From Pseudomonadota bacterium (lineage in GTDB: Bacteria > Pseudomonadota > Alphaproteobacteria > Caulobacterales > Caulobacteraceae), in NCBI GenBank assembly GCA_023386645.1, contig JAEWJI010000011.1, forward strand, positions 50,874 through 114,873: a DNA stretch of 64,000 nucleotides, in the 5' to 3' direction. The notes below the pieces were generated by a model that was not told the origin of the DNA, ran no database searches, and was given only the letters and a program-made list of their open reading frames with translations. Every line of letters begins with the position of its first letter. Position 1 is the stretch's first letter. The position numbers were made by a program, and so were the translations under genes. This document shows positions 32,214 through 42,736 of this stretch, in pieces.

Positions 32214-32405
32214 ATGGCCGAGATCGTGAACCTAAATCAGCGACGCAAGGCGCGGGCTAAGGCCGAGGCCCAGGACAGGGCGGCGTCGAACCGCGCCGTG
32301 CATGGCCGCACCCGGGCCGAACGCGAGCAGGCGGAGGCGGAACGCCGGCGCGCCTCGCGCCTTCTGGACGGAGCCCGCCTGGACAAGGATTCGCCCGAGG
32401 ATTGA
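32214..32405 (+). CDS. DUF4169 family small protein
   Basis: A 63-residue, highly charged helical protein (MAEIVNLNQRRKARAKAEAQDRAASNRAVHGRTRAEREQ... LLDGARLDKD). The start MAEIVNLNxxRKAxAKAE and the HGRTRAE/ LDGxRLD motifs match the DUF4169 family of alphaproteobacteria, of unknown function. The ATG at 32214 fits the family's N-terminus; codons upstream are in frame but unrelated. Another tiny gene follows 4 bp downstream. Confidence 0.8.
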   Translation: MAEIVNLNQRRKARAKAEAQDRAASNRAVHGRTRAEREQAEAERRRASRLLDGARLDKDSPED

Positions 32406-32409
32406 CGCC

Positions 32410-32592
32410 ATGCCCGCCCGCTTCACCGGCTCTGTTCACGACACCCCGCAGACGCGCCACGGCCTGATCGCCCTGCTCGTCGCCCGCCGGGTCCAGGCCG
32501 AGCGCAAGCGCCGCCAGATGGCCGCCCGGGCGGTGGAGCAAGGCCATCCCGAAAAGGCTCCCAGGAAGCCGAAACACCGCTGGTGGTTCTAG
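32410..32592 (+). CDS. small basic protein of unknown function
   Basis: A 60-residue protein (MPARFTGSVHDTPQTRHGLI ... RKPKHRWWF) that is strongly basic in the second half. It starts 4 bp after the DUF4169 stop with a GAGGATTGACGCC site upstream, so the two are probably co-translated. No family is recognised. Its TAG stop overlaps in opposite sense the stop of the convergent EamA transporter gene. Confidence 0.5.
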   Translation: MPARFTGSVHDTPQTRHGLIALLVARRVQAERKRRQMAARAVEQGHPEKAPRKPKHRWWF

Positions 32593-33539
32593 GGCGTCGG
32601 CTTCCGGTTGGCGCGTATCAGCAGGCCCTGTCCGCCCAGCACCAGCAGCAGCCCAAGCAGCGCCGCGAGCCCGAACCGCGCGTCCTCGAACAGCACCGAC
32701 ACCAGCATGGCGATGGGCGGCGTCAGGGCCGAGATGTAGCTGGCCAGCGCATAGCCGGCGTTCCGCGCCACCCAGAAGTAGATCACGAAGGCCACCACCG
32801 AGCCCATGATCGAGAGATAGATCAGCGACCACAGATACTGAGGCGTCAGCTCCAGCCGCCATTCCACCCCGGTCATGAGCCCGTACAGCACCAGGAAACC
32901 CGTGCCGTAGGCCATGGCCCAGGCCGTCGCCGGCAGGATCTTCATGCCCATCTGCTGGCCCTTCCAGGCGAACACATTGCCGATGGCTGCCCCGCCCACT
33001 CCGATCATGGCGAAGGCGACACCCGTCACCGCCGCCGGGTCCAGGTCGGCGCGCAGCAGTTCGGCGCCCGACAGGACGAACACGCCCAGGAGCCCGAGCG
33101 CCGCGCCCATCCAGGCTCCATGCGCCGCCTTCTGGCCGATCGCGAACCGGAACAGCAGCAGGTTCACGAGCGCCAGGGCCGCGAAGATCACCGCCACCAC
33201 CGCCGAGGCGACCCTCTGCTCGGCCCAGTAGACGAAGGCGTAGTCGATCGCGAAGGTGAACAGCCCCTGCCCCGCGAACATCACGTGGGCCCGCCACGGC
33301 GCCTTGAGCGACCGGCGCGTCAGGAGGCAGCCGACGAACAGCACCGCGGCCGCCAGGCCGAACCGTGCGCTGATCGAGACGATGGGATCGACCACCCCGA
33401 GTTGCAGGGTGATGGCGAACCAGGTCGTGCCCCAGATCACGGCGCAGGCCACGACCCCGAGCGGGGCCAGAAGCCCGGGCGCCAGCCGAAGCCGCCTGGG
33501 CTGGGTCGACGGCGGCGGAGGCGGAGCGGCTTCGGTCAT
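32589..33539 (-). CDS. EamA/DMT family transporter
   Basis: Inner-membrane protein of about 316 residues with ten predicted helices in two EamA repeats. The first starts LAPLGVVACAVIWGTTWFAITLQLG and the second ends WSLIYLSIMGSVVAFVIYFWVARNAGYALASYISALTPPIAMLVSVLFEDARFGLAALLGLLLVLGGQGLLI. Such proteins export metabolites or amino acids; the substrate is unknown. The start is placed at ATG 33539 (MTEAAPPPPPS); a 17-codon upstream extension is possible. Confidence 0.86.
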   Translation of the reverse strand: MTEAAPPPPPSTQPRRLRLAPGLLAPLGVVACAVIWGTTWFAITLQLGVVDPIVSISARFGLAAAVLFVGCLLTRRSLKAPWRAHVMFAGQGLFTFAIDYAFVYWAEQRVASAVVAVIFAALALVNLLLFRFAIGQKAAHGAWMGAALGLLGVFVLSGAELLRADLDPAAVTGVAFAMIGVGGAAIGNVFAWKGQQMGMKILPATAWAMAYGTGFLVLYGLMTGVEWRLELTPQYLWSLIYLSIMGSVVAFVIYFWVARNAGYALASYISALTPPIAMLVSVLFEDARFGLAALLGLLLVLGGQGLLIRANRKPTP

Positions 33540-33634
33540 CGAGAGGGCCTCTGGACCGCGTCGCGGATCGACGCAACAGCCCTTCGCCAATCGGCGGACT
33601 GGACCGCGCCGCGAGGCCCGTTACCCTGCCGTCC

Positions 33635-33850
33635 ATGCTGAAAAAGCGCTCGGTCGTCCTTTCCGGTCACGCCACCTCCGTCGCGCTCGAGCCCGAGTTC
33701 TGGGCGGTGCTGGACGAGGTTGCTCGGGCGCGCGGCCTCAGCCAGGCAGGCCTCCTGGTCGCCATAGACGCCGGGCGCGGCCGGCGATCCCTCGCCTCCG
33801 CCTGTCGGCTGCTGGCCCTGGAGTGGGCGGCGGGCAAGCGGAGCCATTGA
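33635..33850 (+). CDS. ribbon-helix-helix domain protein
   Basis: A 71-residue protein (MLKKRSVVLSGHATSVALEPEFWAVLDEVARARGLS...). A beta strand with KRSVVLSGHATSVALE is followed by two helices, the ribbon-helix-helix arrangement of the small alphaproteobacterial family that ends in LASACRLLALEW. It is probably a DNA-binding or regulatory protein. It is found near DUF4169 and fumC here as in related genomes from memory, with an EamA gene inserted between on the opposite strand. Confidence 0.75.
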   Translation: MLKKRSVVLSGHATSVALEPEFWAVLDEVARARGLSQAGLLVAIDAGRGRRSLASACRLLALEWAAGKRSH

Positions 33851-33900
33851 CTCCTGTTACCGGAGGCGCAGTCTCCGCATCGTCTTCGGGGGGACCAACC

Positions 33901-34617
33901 ATGACCGACAATCGCATCGTACCGGCGGCCGTGTTCGGCTCACTGCTCGCGCTCGGCTTCATCGGCGGCGGCGCCCTGATTGGCCAGGGGGTGGTCAACG
34001 CCCGGGTCGGCGACCGCGCCGTCACCGTGCGCGGGGTGGCCGAGCGCAACGTCAAGGCCGACCTGGCCGTCTTGCCCATCCGCTTCACCGCGTCCGGCGA
34101 TGTGCTGGCCGACGTCCAGGCCCGGATCGACGGCGACCTGGCCATCGTGCGCCAGTTCCTGACCGCCCAGGGCTATCCGGCCGAGGCCGTGTCGCTGGGC
34201 CGGCTGGAGGTCGCCGACACCCGCTCGCGGGAATACGCCAGCCAGACCGGCGGCCCGCGCTTCATCCTGGCCCAGACGGTGGTGGTGCGCACCAACGACG
34301 TCGACCGCGTCCAGGCGACCACCCGCGCGCTCAATGAACTGGTTCGCCAGGGCGTGGTCCTGCAGGACTTCTCCGGCGCCAGCTACGTGTTCACCAAGCT
34401 GAACGAGGTCCGCCCGGCCATGATCGCCGAGGCCACCGCCGCCGCGCGTACCGGCGCGGAGCAGTTCGCCAAGGATTCCGGCACGGGCCTCGGGCCCATC
34501 CACCAGGCGACCCAGGGCTCCTTCGAGATTCTGGCGCGCGACGAGGTTGATGCGGAGACCAGCTCCCTGGACAAGAAGGTCCGGGTGGTCACCACCATCA
34601 GCTACCGCCTACGCTGA
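33901..34617 (+). CDS. SIMPL domain (DUF541) periplasmic protein
   Basis: A 238-residue protein. An N-terminal uncleaved or signal-anchor helix (about residues 8-32, AVFGSLLALGFIGGGALIGQGVV) is followed by a SIMPL domain starting VTVRGVAERNVKADLAVLPIRFTASGD and ending LDKKVRVVTTISYRLR. SIMPL proteins occur in envelope and oxidative-stress contexts, but the molecular role is unclear. The start is the ATG at 33901, where the hydrophobic helix begins with GGGGGGA upstream; the longer frame upstream is antisense to the transporter gene. Confidence 0.86.
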   Translation: MTDNRIVPAAVFGSLLALGFIGGGALIGQGVVNARVGDRAVTVRGVAERNVKADLAVLPIRFTASGDVLADVQARIDGDLAIVRQFLTAQGYPAEAVSLGRLEVADTRSREYASQTGGPRFILAQTVVVRTNDVDRVQATTRALNELVRQGVVLQDFSGASYVFTKLNEVRPAMIAEATAAARTGAEQFAKDSGTGLGPIHQATQGSFEILARDEVDAETSSLDKKVRVVTTISYRLR

Positions 34618-34680
34618 GACGCAGCGGGTCCGCCCACCCCCGCGCACGCGGGGATGGACGGAGCGTTCAACGGCGTGAGA

Positions 34681-35007
34681 TCAACCCTTCGGCGCCGGCG
34701 CGTCGCCCGGCGTCGGGATCGTAGGCGGCTCGATGTCCGGCAGGTCCGGCATTTTGGGCGCGTCCGGCAGGGTCGGGGTCGGCACGTCGATATCGACATC
34801 CACGTCTGTCTTGTCGCCCAGACCGCCCAGGCCACCGCCCTGAGACCACAGGACGATGGCGATGATGGCGACCAGCACCACCAGGCCGCCGATGACGAAG
34901 GCCATCCCGCCTCCGCCGCCCCGGCGCTCAGGCTCGACATGAATGTTGGTGGTGTGGCGCGCCTCGGGCTCGCGCGGCGGCGGAGGCGTCACGTTCGGAT
35001 CGGTCAT
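34681..35007 (-). CDS. small single-span membrane protein, acidic Pro-rich tail (tandem copy 2)
   Basis: A 108-residue protein with a short polar N-terminus, a glycine-rich hinge and one transmembrane helix (GMAFVIGGLVVLVAIIAIVLW). An external tail follows, starting with alternating Asp/Val (DKTDVDVDIDVPTPTLPDAP) and rich in Pro. It is clearly related to the next gene upstream, 9 bp away, which has the same GGGxxGMAFxxGGLVVxV helix and VDVDxDLP stretch. The function is unknown; the pair may be an envelope sensor or scaffold. Confidence 0.65.
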   Translation of the reverse strand: MTDPNVTPPPPREPEARHTTNIHVEPERRGGGGGMAFVIGGLVVLVAIIAIVLWSQGGGLGGLGDKTDVDVDIDVPTPTLPDAPKMPDLPDIEPPTIPTPGDAPAPKG

Positions 35008-35016
35008 GTCAGGTCC

Positions 35017-35223
35017 TCAGCCGCCGGTTCCGGGAACGGCGGGGGCGCTGACCTCAGGCAGGTCCACGTCCACATCGACCGACTTGGTCTCGGGCGCGAC
35101 GCCTCCGCGCATGAAGACGAAATAGGCGATGATCAGCACGACGACGACCAGGCCGCCGACGATGAAGGCCATGCCGCTGTTGCCGCCGCCGCGATTGCCG
35201 CCGGTGTTCGATGTATCGCTCAT
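35017..35223 (-). CDS. small single-span membrane protein (tandem copy 1)
   Basis: A 68-residue protein: a Gly/Asn-rich N-terminus, the helix GMAFIVGGLVVVVLIIAYFVF, then KSVDVDVDLPEVSAPAVPG. It starts at ATG 35223 with AGGAGGGATTTC just upstream, a strong ribosome site, whereas longer starts have no homology. It is paralogous to and co-oriented with the gene 9 bp downstream, which suggests a tandem duplication followed by growth of the tail in the second copy. Confidence 0.65.
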   Translation of the reverse strand: MSDTSNTGGNRGGGNSGMAFIVGGLVVVVLIIAYFVFMRGGVAPETKSVDVDVDLPEVSAPAVPGTGG

Positions 35224-35399
35224 GAAATCCCTCCTAAACTGTACGTTCGAGCGAAGTAACGACGGCCACGCTTGGCGGTTCCTGTCGAGGTGAGCGCGCT
35301 CGCTGTGTAAACGCGCGGGCCGCGACGCATCGGGACCGGCCCTTCCGGGGATCACAGGGCCTGACTTTGGCCTACGTGCCCCTTATGTTCCGGCGGTTC

Positions 35400-37727
35400 A
35401 TGACCGAGTCCGCCCCCCGCATCTCCGACCTCGCCCGCGCCCGTCCCCCTCAGGACCTGGCCAGCGCCGCGCCCGATTACCTGTCCGGTCTCAATGACCA
35501 GCAGCGCGAGGCGGTCGAGGCGACGGAGGGGCCGGTGCTGGTCCTGGCCGGCGCCGGCACCGGCAAGACCCGCGTCCTGACCACGCGTCTAGCCCACATC
35601 CTGGCGACGGGCCGCGCCCGGCCGTGGGAGCTGCTGGTCGTCACCTTCACCAACAAGGCCGCGCGCGAGATGCGCGAGCGGATCACCCACCTGATCGGGC
35701 CCTCTGCCGAGGGCCTGCGCTGGCTGGGGACCTTCCACTCGGTCGCGGCCCAGATCCTGCGCCGCCATGCGGAGCTGGTCGGGCTGAAGTCGACTTTCAC
35801 CATCCTGGACACGGACGACCAGGAGCGGCTGCTGAAGCAGCTGCTGGAAGCGGCCAACATCGACACCAAGCGGTGGACGCCGCGCTCGCTGGCCGGGTTG
35901 ATCGACCACTGGAAGAACCGGGGCTGGACGCCGGACAAGCTGCCGCCCACCGAGGACTTCGCCAACGGCAAGGGCCAGACACTCTACGCCGCCTACCAAC
36001 AGCGGCTCGTCGCGCTGAACGCCTGCGATTTCGGCGATCTGCTTCTCCATAACCTAACGATCCTCTCGAAACACACGGATCTGGCTGAAGAATATCGCCG
36101 TCGCTTCCGCTACATCCTGGTCGACGAATACCAGGACACCAACGTGGCCCAGTACCTGTGGCTGCGGCTGCTGACCTCCTCGACCGGCAACGTCTGCTGC
36201 GTGGGGGACGACGACCAGTCGATCTACGGCTGGCGGGGCGCGGAGGTGGACAACATCCTGCGCTTCGAACGCGATTTCCCCGGCGCCAAGGTCATAAGAC
36301 TGGAGCGCAACTATCGGTCCACGCGGCACATTCTGGGCGCGGCATCCGGCCTGATCGCGGCCAACAAGGGCCGGCTGGGCAAGACCCTGTGGACCGAGGA
36401 TCAGAGCGGCGACAAGGTCCGCGTTCGGGGCGTCTGGGATGGCGAGGCCGAAAGCCGGCTGATCGCCGACGAAATCGAGACCGCCAGACGTTCCGGCATC
36501 AAATACAGCGACATGGCCGTGCTGGTTCGCGCATCGTTTCAGATGCGGGCGTTCGAGGAGCGGTTCGTCCTCCTGGCCATCCCCTATGTCGTCATCGGCG
36601 GCCCGCGCTTCTTCGAGCGCGCCGAGATCCGCGACGCCCACGCCTATCTCCGCCTGATCCAGTCCGAGGACGACGACCTGGCCTTCGAGCGGATCGTCAA
36701 CACGCCCAAGCGCGGCGTCGGCGACACCTCGGTGCAGAAGGTGCTGACCATCGCCCGGGCCCAGGGGGTATCGGCGATGACGGCGGTGCGCGCCTTGATC
36801 ACGTCCGACGAGCTCCAGGCCCGCACCCGCACGGCCCTGTCGAACTTCGTGCGCGACCTGGACCGCTGGCGGGCGCTCGCGGGTCAGGTGAAGCATTGGG
36901 AGCTGACCGAGACGGTGCTGGAGGAGAGCGGCTACACGGACATGCAGCGCGCCGACCGCGCCACCGGCCAGACCCGTCTCGACAACCTCAAGGAGCTGAC
37001 CCAGTCGATGCAGCAGTTCGAGACGCTGGGGGCCTATCTCGAGCACGTCTCCTTGGTCATGGATCTGGATCGCGGCGCGGGAGACGACGCTGTTCAGATC
37101 ATGACGCTGCACGGGGCCAAGGGGCTGGAGTTCCCGTTGGTGTTCCTGCCCGGCTGGGAGGAAGGCGTCTTCCCCAGCCAGCGCAGCATCGACGAGAAGG
37201 GCGAGAAGGGTCTCGAGGAGGAGCGCCGCCTCGCCTACGTCGGCGTCACCCGGGCCAAGTCCGACGCCCGCATCTCCTTCGCCGCCAACCGCCAGGTCTA
37301 CGGCCGCTGGACCAGCCAGCTGCCGAGTCGCTTCGTCGACGAACTGCCCATCGACCATGTCGAGGCTCAGTCGGACACGGGCTATTATGGCGCGGGGCCG
37401 GGTCTGAAGGACGCGAAGTCGCGCTGGGACGAGACCCCCAGCTTCGGCGCGGGCTATTCCTCGCCGGGCTGGAAGCGGGGCCAGGCCTTCGCCGCCGCCC
37501 AGGCCCCCTCCTCCCGCCCAGCGCGTCACACCCTGATCGAAGGCGACGGCCGGCTGATCGCTACCGCCGACCCCAAGGCGTCCGGCGCCTGGTCGAAGGG
37601 CGACCGCGTCTTCCACCAGAAGTTCGGTTACGGCTCGGTCCGCCAGATCGAGGGCAACAAGCTGGTCGTGGCCTTCGAGAAGGCCGGCGAGAAGAAGGTT
37701 ATCGACACCTTCGTGGAGAAGGCCTGA
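35400..37727 (+). CDS. UvrD/PcrA-type DNA helicase
   Basis: Superfamily 1A 3'-5' helicase for nucleotide-excision and mismatch repair and for clearing recombination intermediates. The Q-motif region LNDQQREAVEATEGPVLVLAGAGTGKTRVL has Walker A; next come TFTNKAAREMRERI, the motif II DEYQDTN, GDDDQSIYGWRGA, RLERNYRST, TLHGAKGLEFPLVFLPG and VGVTRAK. The C-terminal tail ends in the beta-strand module WSKGDRVFHQKFGYGSVRQIEGNKLVVAFEKAG, a Tudor-like UvrD tail. It has about 775 residues. In-frame TTG 35367 and ATG 35385 are alternative starts; I chose 35400 (MTESAPRI). Whether this is uvrD or a second pcrA is not decidable here. Confidence 0.9.
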   Translation: MTESAPRISDLARARPPQDLASAAPDYLSGLNDQQREAVEATEGPVLVLAGAGTGKTRVLTTRLAHILATGRARPWELLVVTFTNKAAREMRERITHLIGPSAEGLRWLGTFHSVAAQILRRHAELVGLKSTFTILDTDDQERLLKQLLEAANIDTKRWTPRSLAGLIDHWKNRGWTPDKLPPTEDFANGKGQTLYAAYQQRLVALNACDFGDLLLHNLTILSKHTDLAEEYRRRFRYILVDEYQDTNVAQYLWLRLLTSSTGNVCCVGDDDQSIYGWRGAEVDNILRFERDFPGAKVIRLERNYRSTRHILGAASGLIAANKGRLGKTLWTEDQSGDKVRVRGVWDGEAESRLIADEIETARRSGIKYSDMAVLVRASFQMRAFEERFVLLAIPYVVIGGPRFFERAEIRDAHAYLRLIQSEDDDLAFERIVNTPKRGVGDTSVQKVLTIARAQGVSAMTAVRALITSDELQARTRTALSNFVRDLDRWRALAGQVKHWELTETVLEESGYTDMQRADRATGQTRLDNLKELTQSMQQFETLGAYLEHVSLVMDLDRGAGDDAVQIMTLHGAKGLEFPLVFLPGWEEGVFPSQRSIDEKGEKGLEEERRLAYVGVTRAKSDARISFAANRQVYGRWTSQLPSRFVDELPIDHVEAQSDTGYYGAGPGLKDAKSRWDETPSFGAGYSSPGWKRGQAFAAAQAPSSRPARHTLIEGDGRLIATADPKASGAWSKGDRVFHQKFGYGSVRQIEGNKLVVAFEKAGEKKVIDTFVEKA

Positions 37728-37783
37728 CCCGCCATTGCGGCCCACCGTAACAATGTTAGGCTCGCGCTTTGAAGGGGATTTCG

Positions 37784-38152
37784 ATGAAGCTGGTCTATCT
37801 GATCCTACCGACGGCCCTCACCCTTGGGGCCTGCCAGCAACAGGCGTCGGAGCCCGCTTCGGCTCCCGCCGCCCCGGCTGGGGCCGCTCCAGCCGCAGTC
37901 GATCCCGCCCCGGCGTCGGCCAACAACGCCGAGCTCTTCATCACCCGCGCGGAAACCTGTCTGCACCTCGCCGGAGAGATGGGCGACCAAACCCCTGAAA
38001 GAACGGCTCAACTGGACCGCTCTTACGAAGAACAGCGTTGCGGCGATCCGCTGGCGGCCGACGCCCGCGCCCTGGTCGCCGCGAACACCGCCACGCCCGA
38101 GCAGACCGCGCGCATTCGCGACATCATGTCGGGCCTCGGCGAGACGCTTTAG
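37784..38152 (+). CDS. small lipoprotein
   Basis: A 122-residue lipoprotein with lipobox LTLGAC (Cys17) and an Ala/Pro linker to about residue 45. A helical domain follows: FITRAETCLHLAGEMGDQTPERTAQLDRSYEEQRCGDPLAADARALVAANTATPEQTARIRDIM, with two Cys. Comparable small periplasmic proteins exist in Caulobacterales, but I know no function. The ATG at 37784 has GAAGGGGAT upstream, and an in-frame TTG lies 5 codons before. It is convergent with parE. Confidence 0.65.
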   Translation: MKLVYLILPTALTLGACQQQASEPASAPAAPAGAAPAAVDPAPASANNAELFITRAETCLHLAGEMGDQTPERTAQLDRSYEEQRCGDPLAADARALVAANTATPEQTARIRDIMSGLGETL

Positions 38153-38167
38153 GACGCTCGTCCAGTC

Positions 38168-40246
<2,079 letters not shown>

Positions 40247-41661
40247 GGCGGGAGTGTGCTGCGATTCGGGGGAGGCTCTGGTAGGCGCGACCCGCGGCCG
40301 GAGCAAGGCGGGCGGGCGCCCGCGCCTCGGCCGGCAGGAGGGACCGGGTCAGGACCGCGATAAAGAGCACCCAGGGCAGGCTCTGGTGCCCGACCAGGAT
40401 GCTCTCGGACAGGCTGAGCACGATGAAGGCGCCGAGAAAGCCCAGCGCCCACCAACCCTCGCGCGGCCCGGCGCCATTCGATCGGATGAGCGTCGCGATG
40501 ACGGCGACGGCGCACACGGCGCCCGTCAGCAGCACGCCCGGCCAACCCAGCTGGACCAGGAGATCGATCCATCCATTGTGAGCGGACGGCACATCCCAGT
40601 TGGTTTCCAGCCTGACCCAGTCGGCGGGCGGGCTCTCCCCTACGCGGCCCCAAAAGGCGCCGTAGCCGAAGCCGGTCATCGGCCGCTCGGCGACCTGGCG
40701 CAGCAGGCTGTCCCAGATGTCGGTCCGCCCGGTCAGCGACGGATCCTTGCCAAGCGCTTCCAGGATGGCGACCGAGTGGCTCTCCCACAGCCAGACGCCC
40801 GCCGCCGCCAGCACCACCGCGCCCCAGACTGCGGCGACGGCGAAGGCGGCGCCACCCTGGCGCATGGCCCAGAATCCGCCAACCAGTCCGAGGCCCACCA
40901 TCAGGCACAGCAGCGAGGTCTTGGACTGGGTGGCCAGGACCAGCAGGGTGGTCAGGGCCAGCGCCGCCAGCGGGATCAGCTTGCGTGGGTCGGGCGACGC
41001 CAGGCATGCGGCCGACGCGGTGGCGCCGATCACCATCACCGCGCCCATCTGGTTCTTCTCGTACCAGAGCCCCCGCCACAAGCCGGCGTTGACGTCCTGA
41101 TGCACGCCGATCACCGGAAAGGCGAAAATCATCACAAGGCTGCCGATCGCCATCACGAGAGAGGTGATCGCCAACAGTCGCGGCAGGGACGTCCCGGTGA
41201 ATACGCCGCCGAGATACACAGCGAACAGGCTTGTCAGCGCTAGCGCCAGGGTCCGCCTCTGGGTGACCTCCGCGTCGATCGACCACCACTTCGAGGCGAA
41301 GGCGAGCAGGATCAGCAGACCGACCGCGATGAACGCGGGCCAGGCGCGGATCACCCGGTCAGCCCGCCATGCCAGAAGGCCGAGCACCGCCGCATAGACC
41401 GGCAGCCAGATGAGCCTGAGAACCGGCGTCTCCTCCTGGGTCGGGGCGAAGACCGGGCCGATCAGGGCGCCCGACAGGACGATCAGGATCGCGCCCGCGA
41501 CCGCCTGTTCGATCCAGGTCGGCTGAGGGGTCGAAGCGGCGTCTGAAAGCGGGGCGGACACGGGCCGAGCGTCGCTCCGCCGGCCTTAAGGAAGCGTTCG
41601 CCGGCTCCAGCGCGGCGCGCTTTGTTCTTGATTTGTTCCGAAAGTCGCCTAAGATCTTCCC

Positions 41662-42732
41662 ATGGCTGCTCCGGCGACGAAGGGACGCGGCGCCCGCACT
41701 AACGCCAGCGGGCGGTACGAGGCGCAAACGACCGAGGCCTTCGACGACGGCTGGACCGCGGAGGACTCAGAGCCCCCTCCGCTTCGGACCACGCTCAGTT
41801 CGGAACGCGCGCGGACGATCATCACCCGGAACACCAGTCCCGACATCGGCTTCGACCGATCCATCAATCCCTATCGAGGTTGCGAACATGGCTGCATCTA
41901 CTGCTACGCCCGTCCGGCCCATGCCTACATGGGCCTATCCCCGGGCCTGGATTTCGAGAGCCGGCTCTTCTTCAAGCCCGAGGCCGCGCGTCTCCTGGAA
42001 CAGGAACTCGCCCACCCCCGCTACCGCTGCAAGCGCATCCACATAGGCGGCAACACCGACCCTTATCAGCCCGTCGAGCGCGAGCAGCGGATTACGCGCG
42101 GGGTGCTGGAGGTGCTCCAGCGATTCAACCATCCCTTCTCGATCATCACCAAGTCGGTCCTGATCGCCCGCGACGCCGACATCCTGGGACCGATGGGCAA
42201 GGACGGCCTCGCCAGCGCCTTCGTCTCGATCACCACCCTGGACCGGGGCCTGGCGCGCGCGATGGAGCCGCGCGCCTCGACGCCCGCCAAGCGGCTGGAG
42301 GCGATCAGCCGGCTGGCCGACGCGGGCTGTCCAGTCGGAGTCGGGTTCGCGCCGGTGATCCCTGGGCTGAATGATCACGAGCTGGAGGCGGTGCTGGAGG
42401 CGGCGGCCAAGGCGGGCGCGACCTGCGCCATGTACGTGACGCTGCGCCTGCCGCTGGAGATCAAGGACCTGTTCCAGGAATGGCTGGCGGACGCCCGGCC
42501 CGACCGCGCCGCGCGGGTCATGTCCCTGGTGCGCCAGACGCGGGGCGGTCGCGACTACGATCCCGACTGGAGCCAGCGGATGACCGGCCGCGGCCCGGTC
42601 GCCGACCTGATCGCAGCCCGCTTCAAGACCGCCGCCAAGCGCTACGGCCTGGACGGCCCACGCCACCAGCTGGACGAGAGCCGCTTTCGCGTACCTGCGG
42701 ATATGCGCAAACAGCTGGAGCTGTTCGGCTGA
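41662..42732 (+). CDS. PA0069-type radical SAM protein
   Basis: A 356-residue radical SAM enzyme of the family related to spore photoproduct lyase-like proteins (PA0069/Rv2578c). The 4Fe-4S binding motif is NPYRGCEHGCIYCYARPAH (C-x3-C-x2-C). GNTDPYQPVEREQRITRGVLEVL, ITKSVLIARDADIL and GFAPVIPGLND follow as expected for this family. The substrate is unknown. The start ATG at 41662 is followed by a low-complexity N-terminus of about 45 residues. It is convergent with the RNA methyltransferase gene, 4 bp apart. Confidence 0.9.
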   Translation: MAAPATKGRGARTNASGRYEAQTTEAFDDGWTAEDSEPPPLRTTLSSERARTIITRNTSPDIGFDRSINPYRGCEHGCIYCYARPAHAYMGLSPGLDFESRLFFKPEAARLLEQELAHPRYRCKRIHIGGNTDPYQPVEREQRITRGVLEVLQRFNHPFSIITKSVLIARDADILGPMGKDGLASAFVSITTLDRGLARAMEPRASTPAKRLEAISRLADAGCPVGVGFAPVIPGLNDHELEAVLEAAAKAGATCAMYVTLRLPLEIKDLFQEWLADARPDRAARVMSLVRQTRGGRDYDPDWSQRMTGRGPVADLIAARFKTAAKRYGLDGPRHQLDESRFRVPADMRKQLELFG

Positions 42733-42736
42733 AAAG

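Noticed and set aside
36054..37745. A 563-codon minus-strand frame opposite the UvrD/PcrA gene
   Set aside because: The helicase motifs on the plus strand are unambiguous; the antisense product has the low-complexity Leu/Gly/Asp-rich look of shadow frames.
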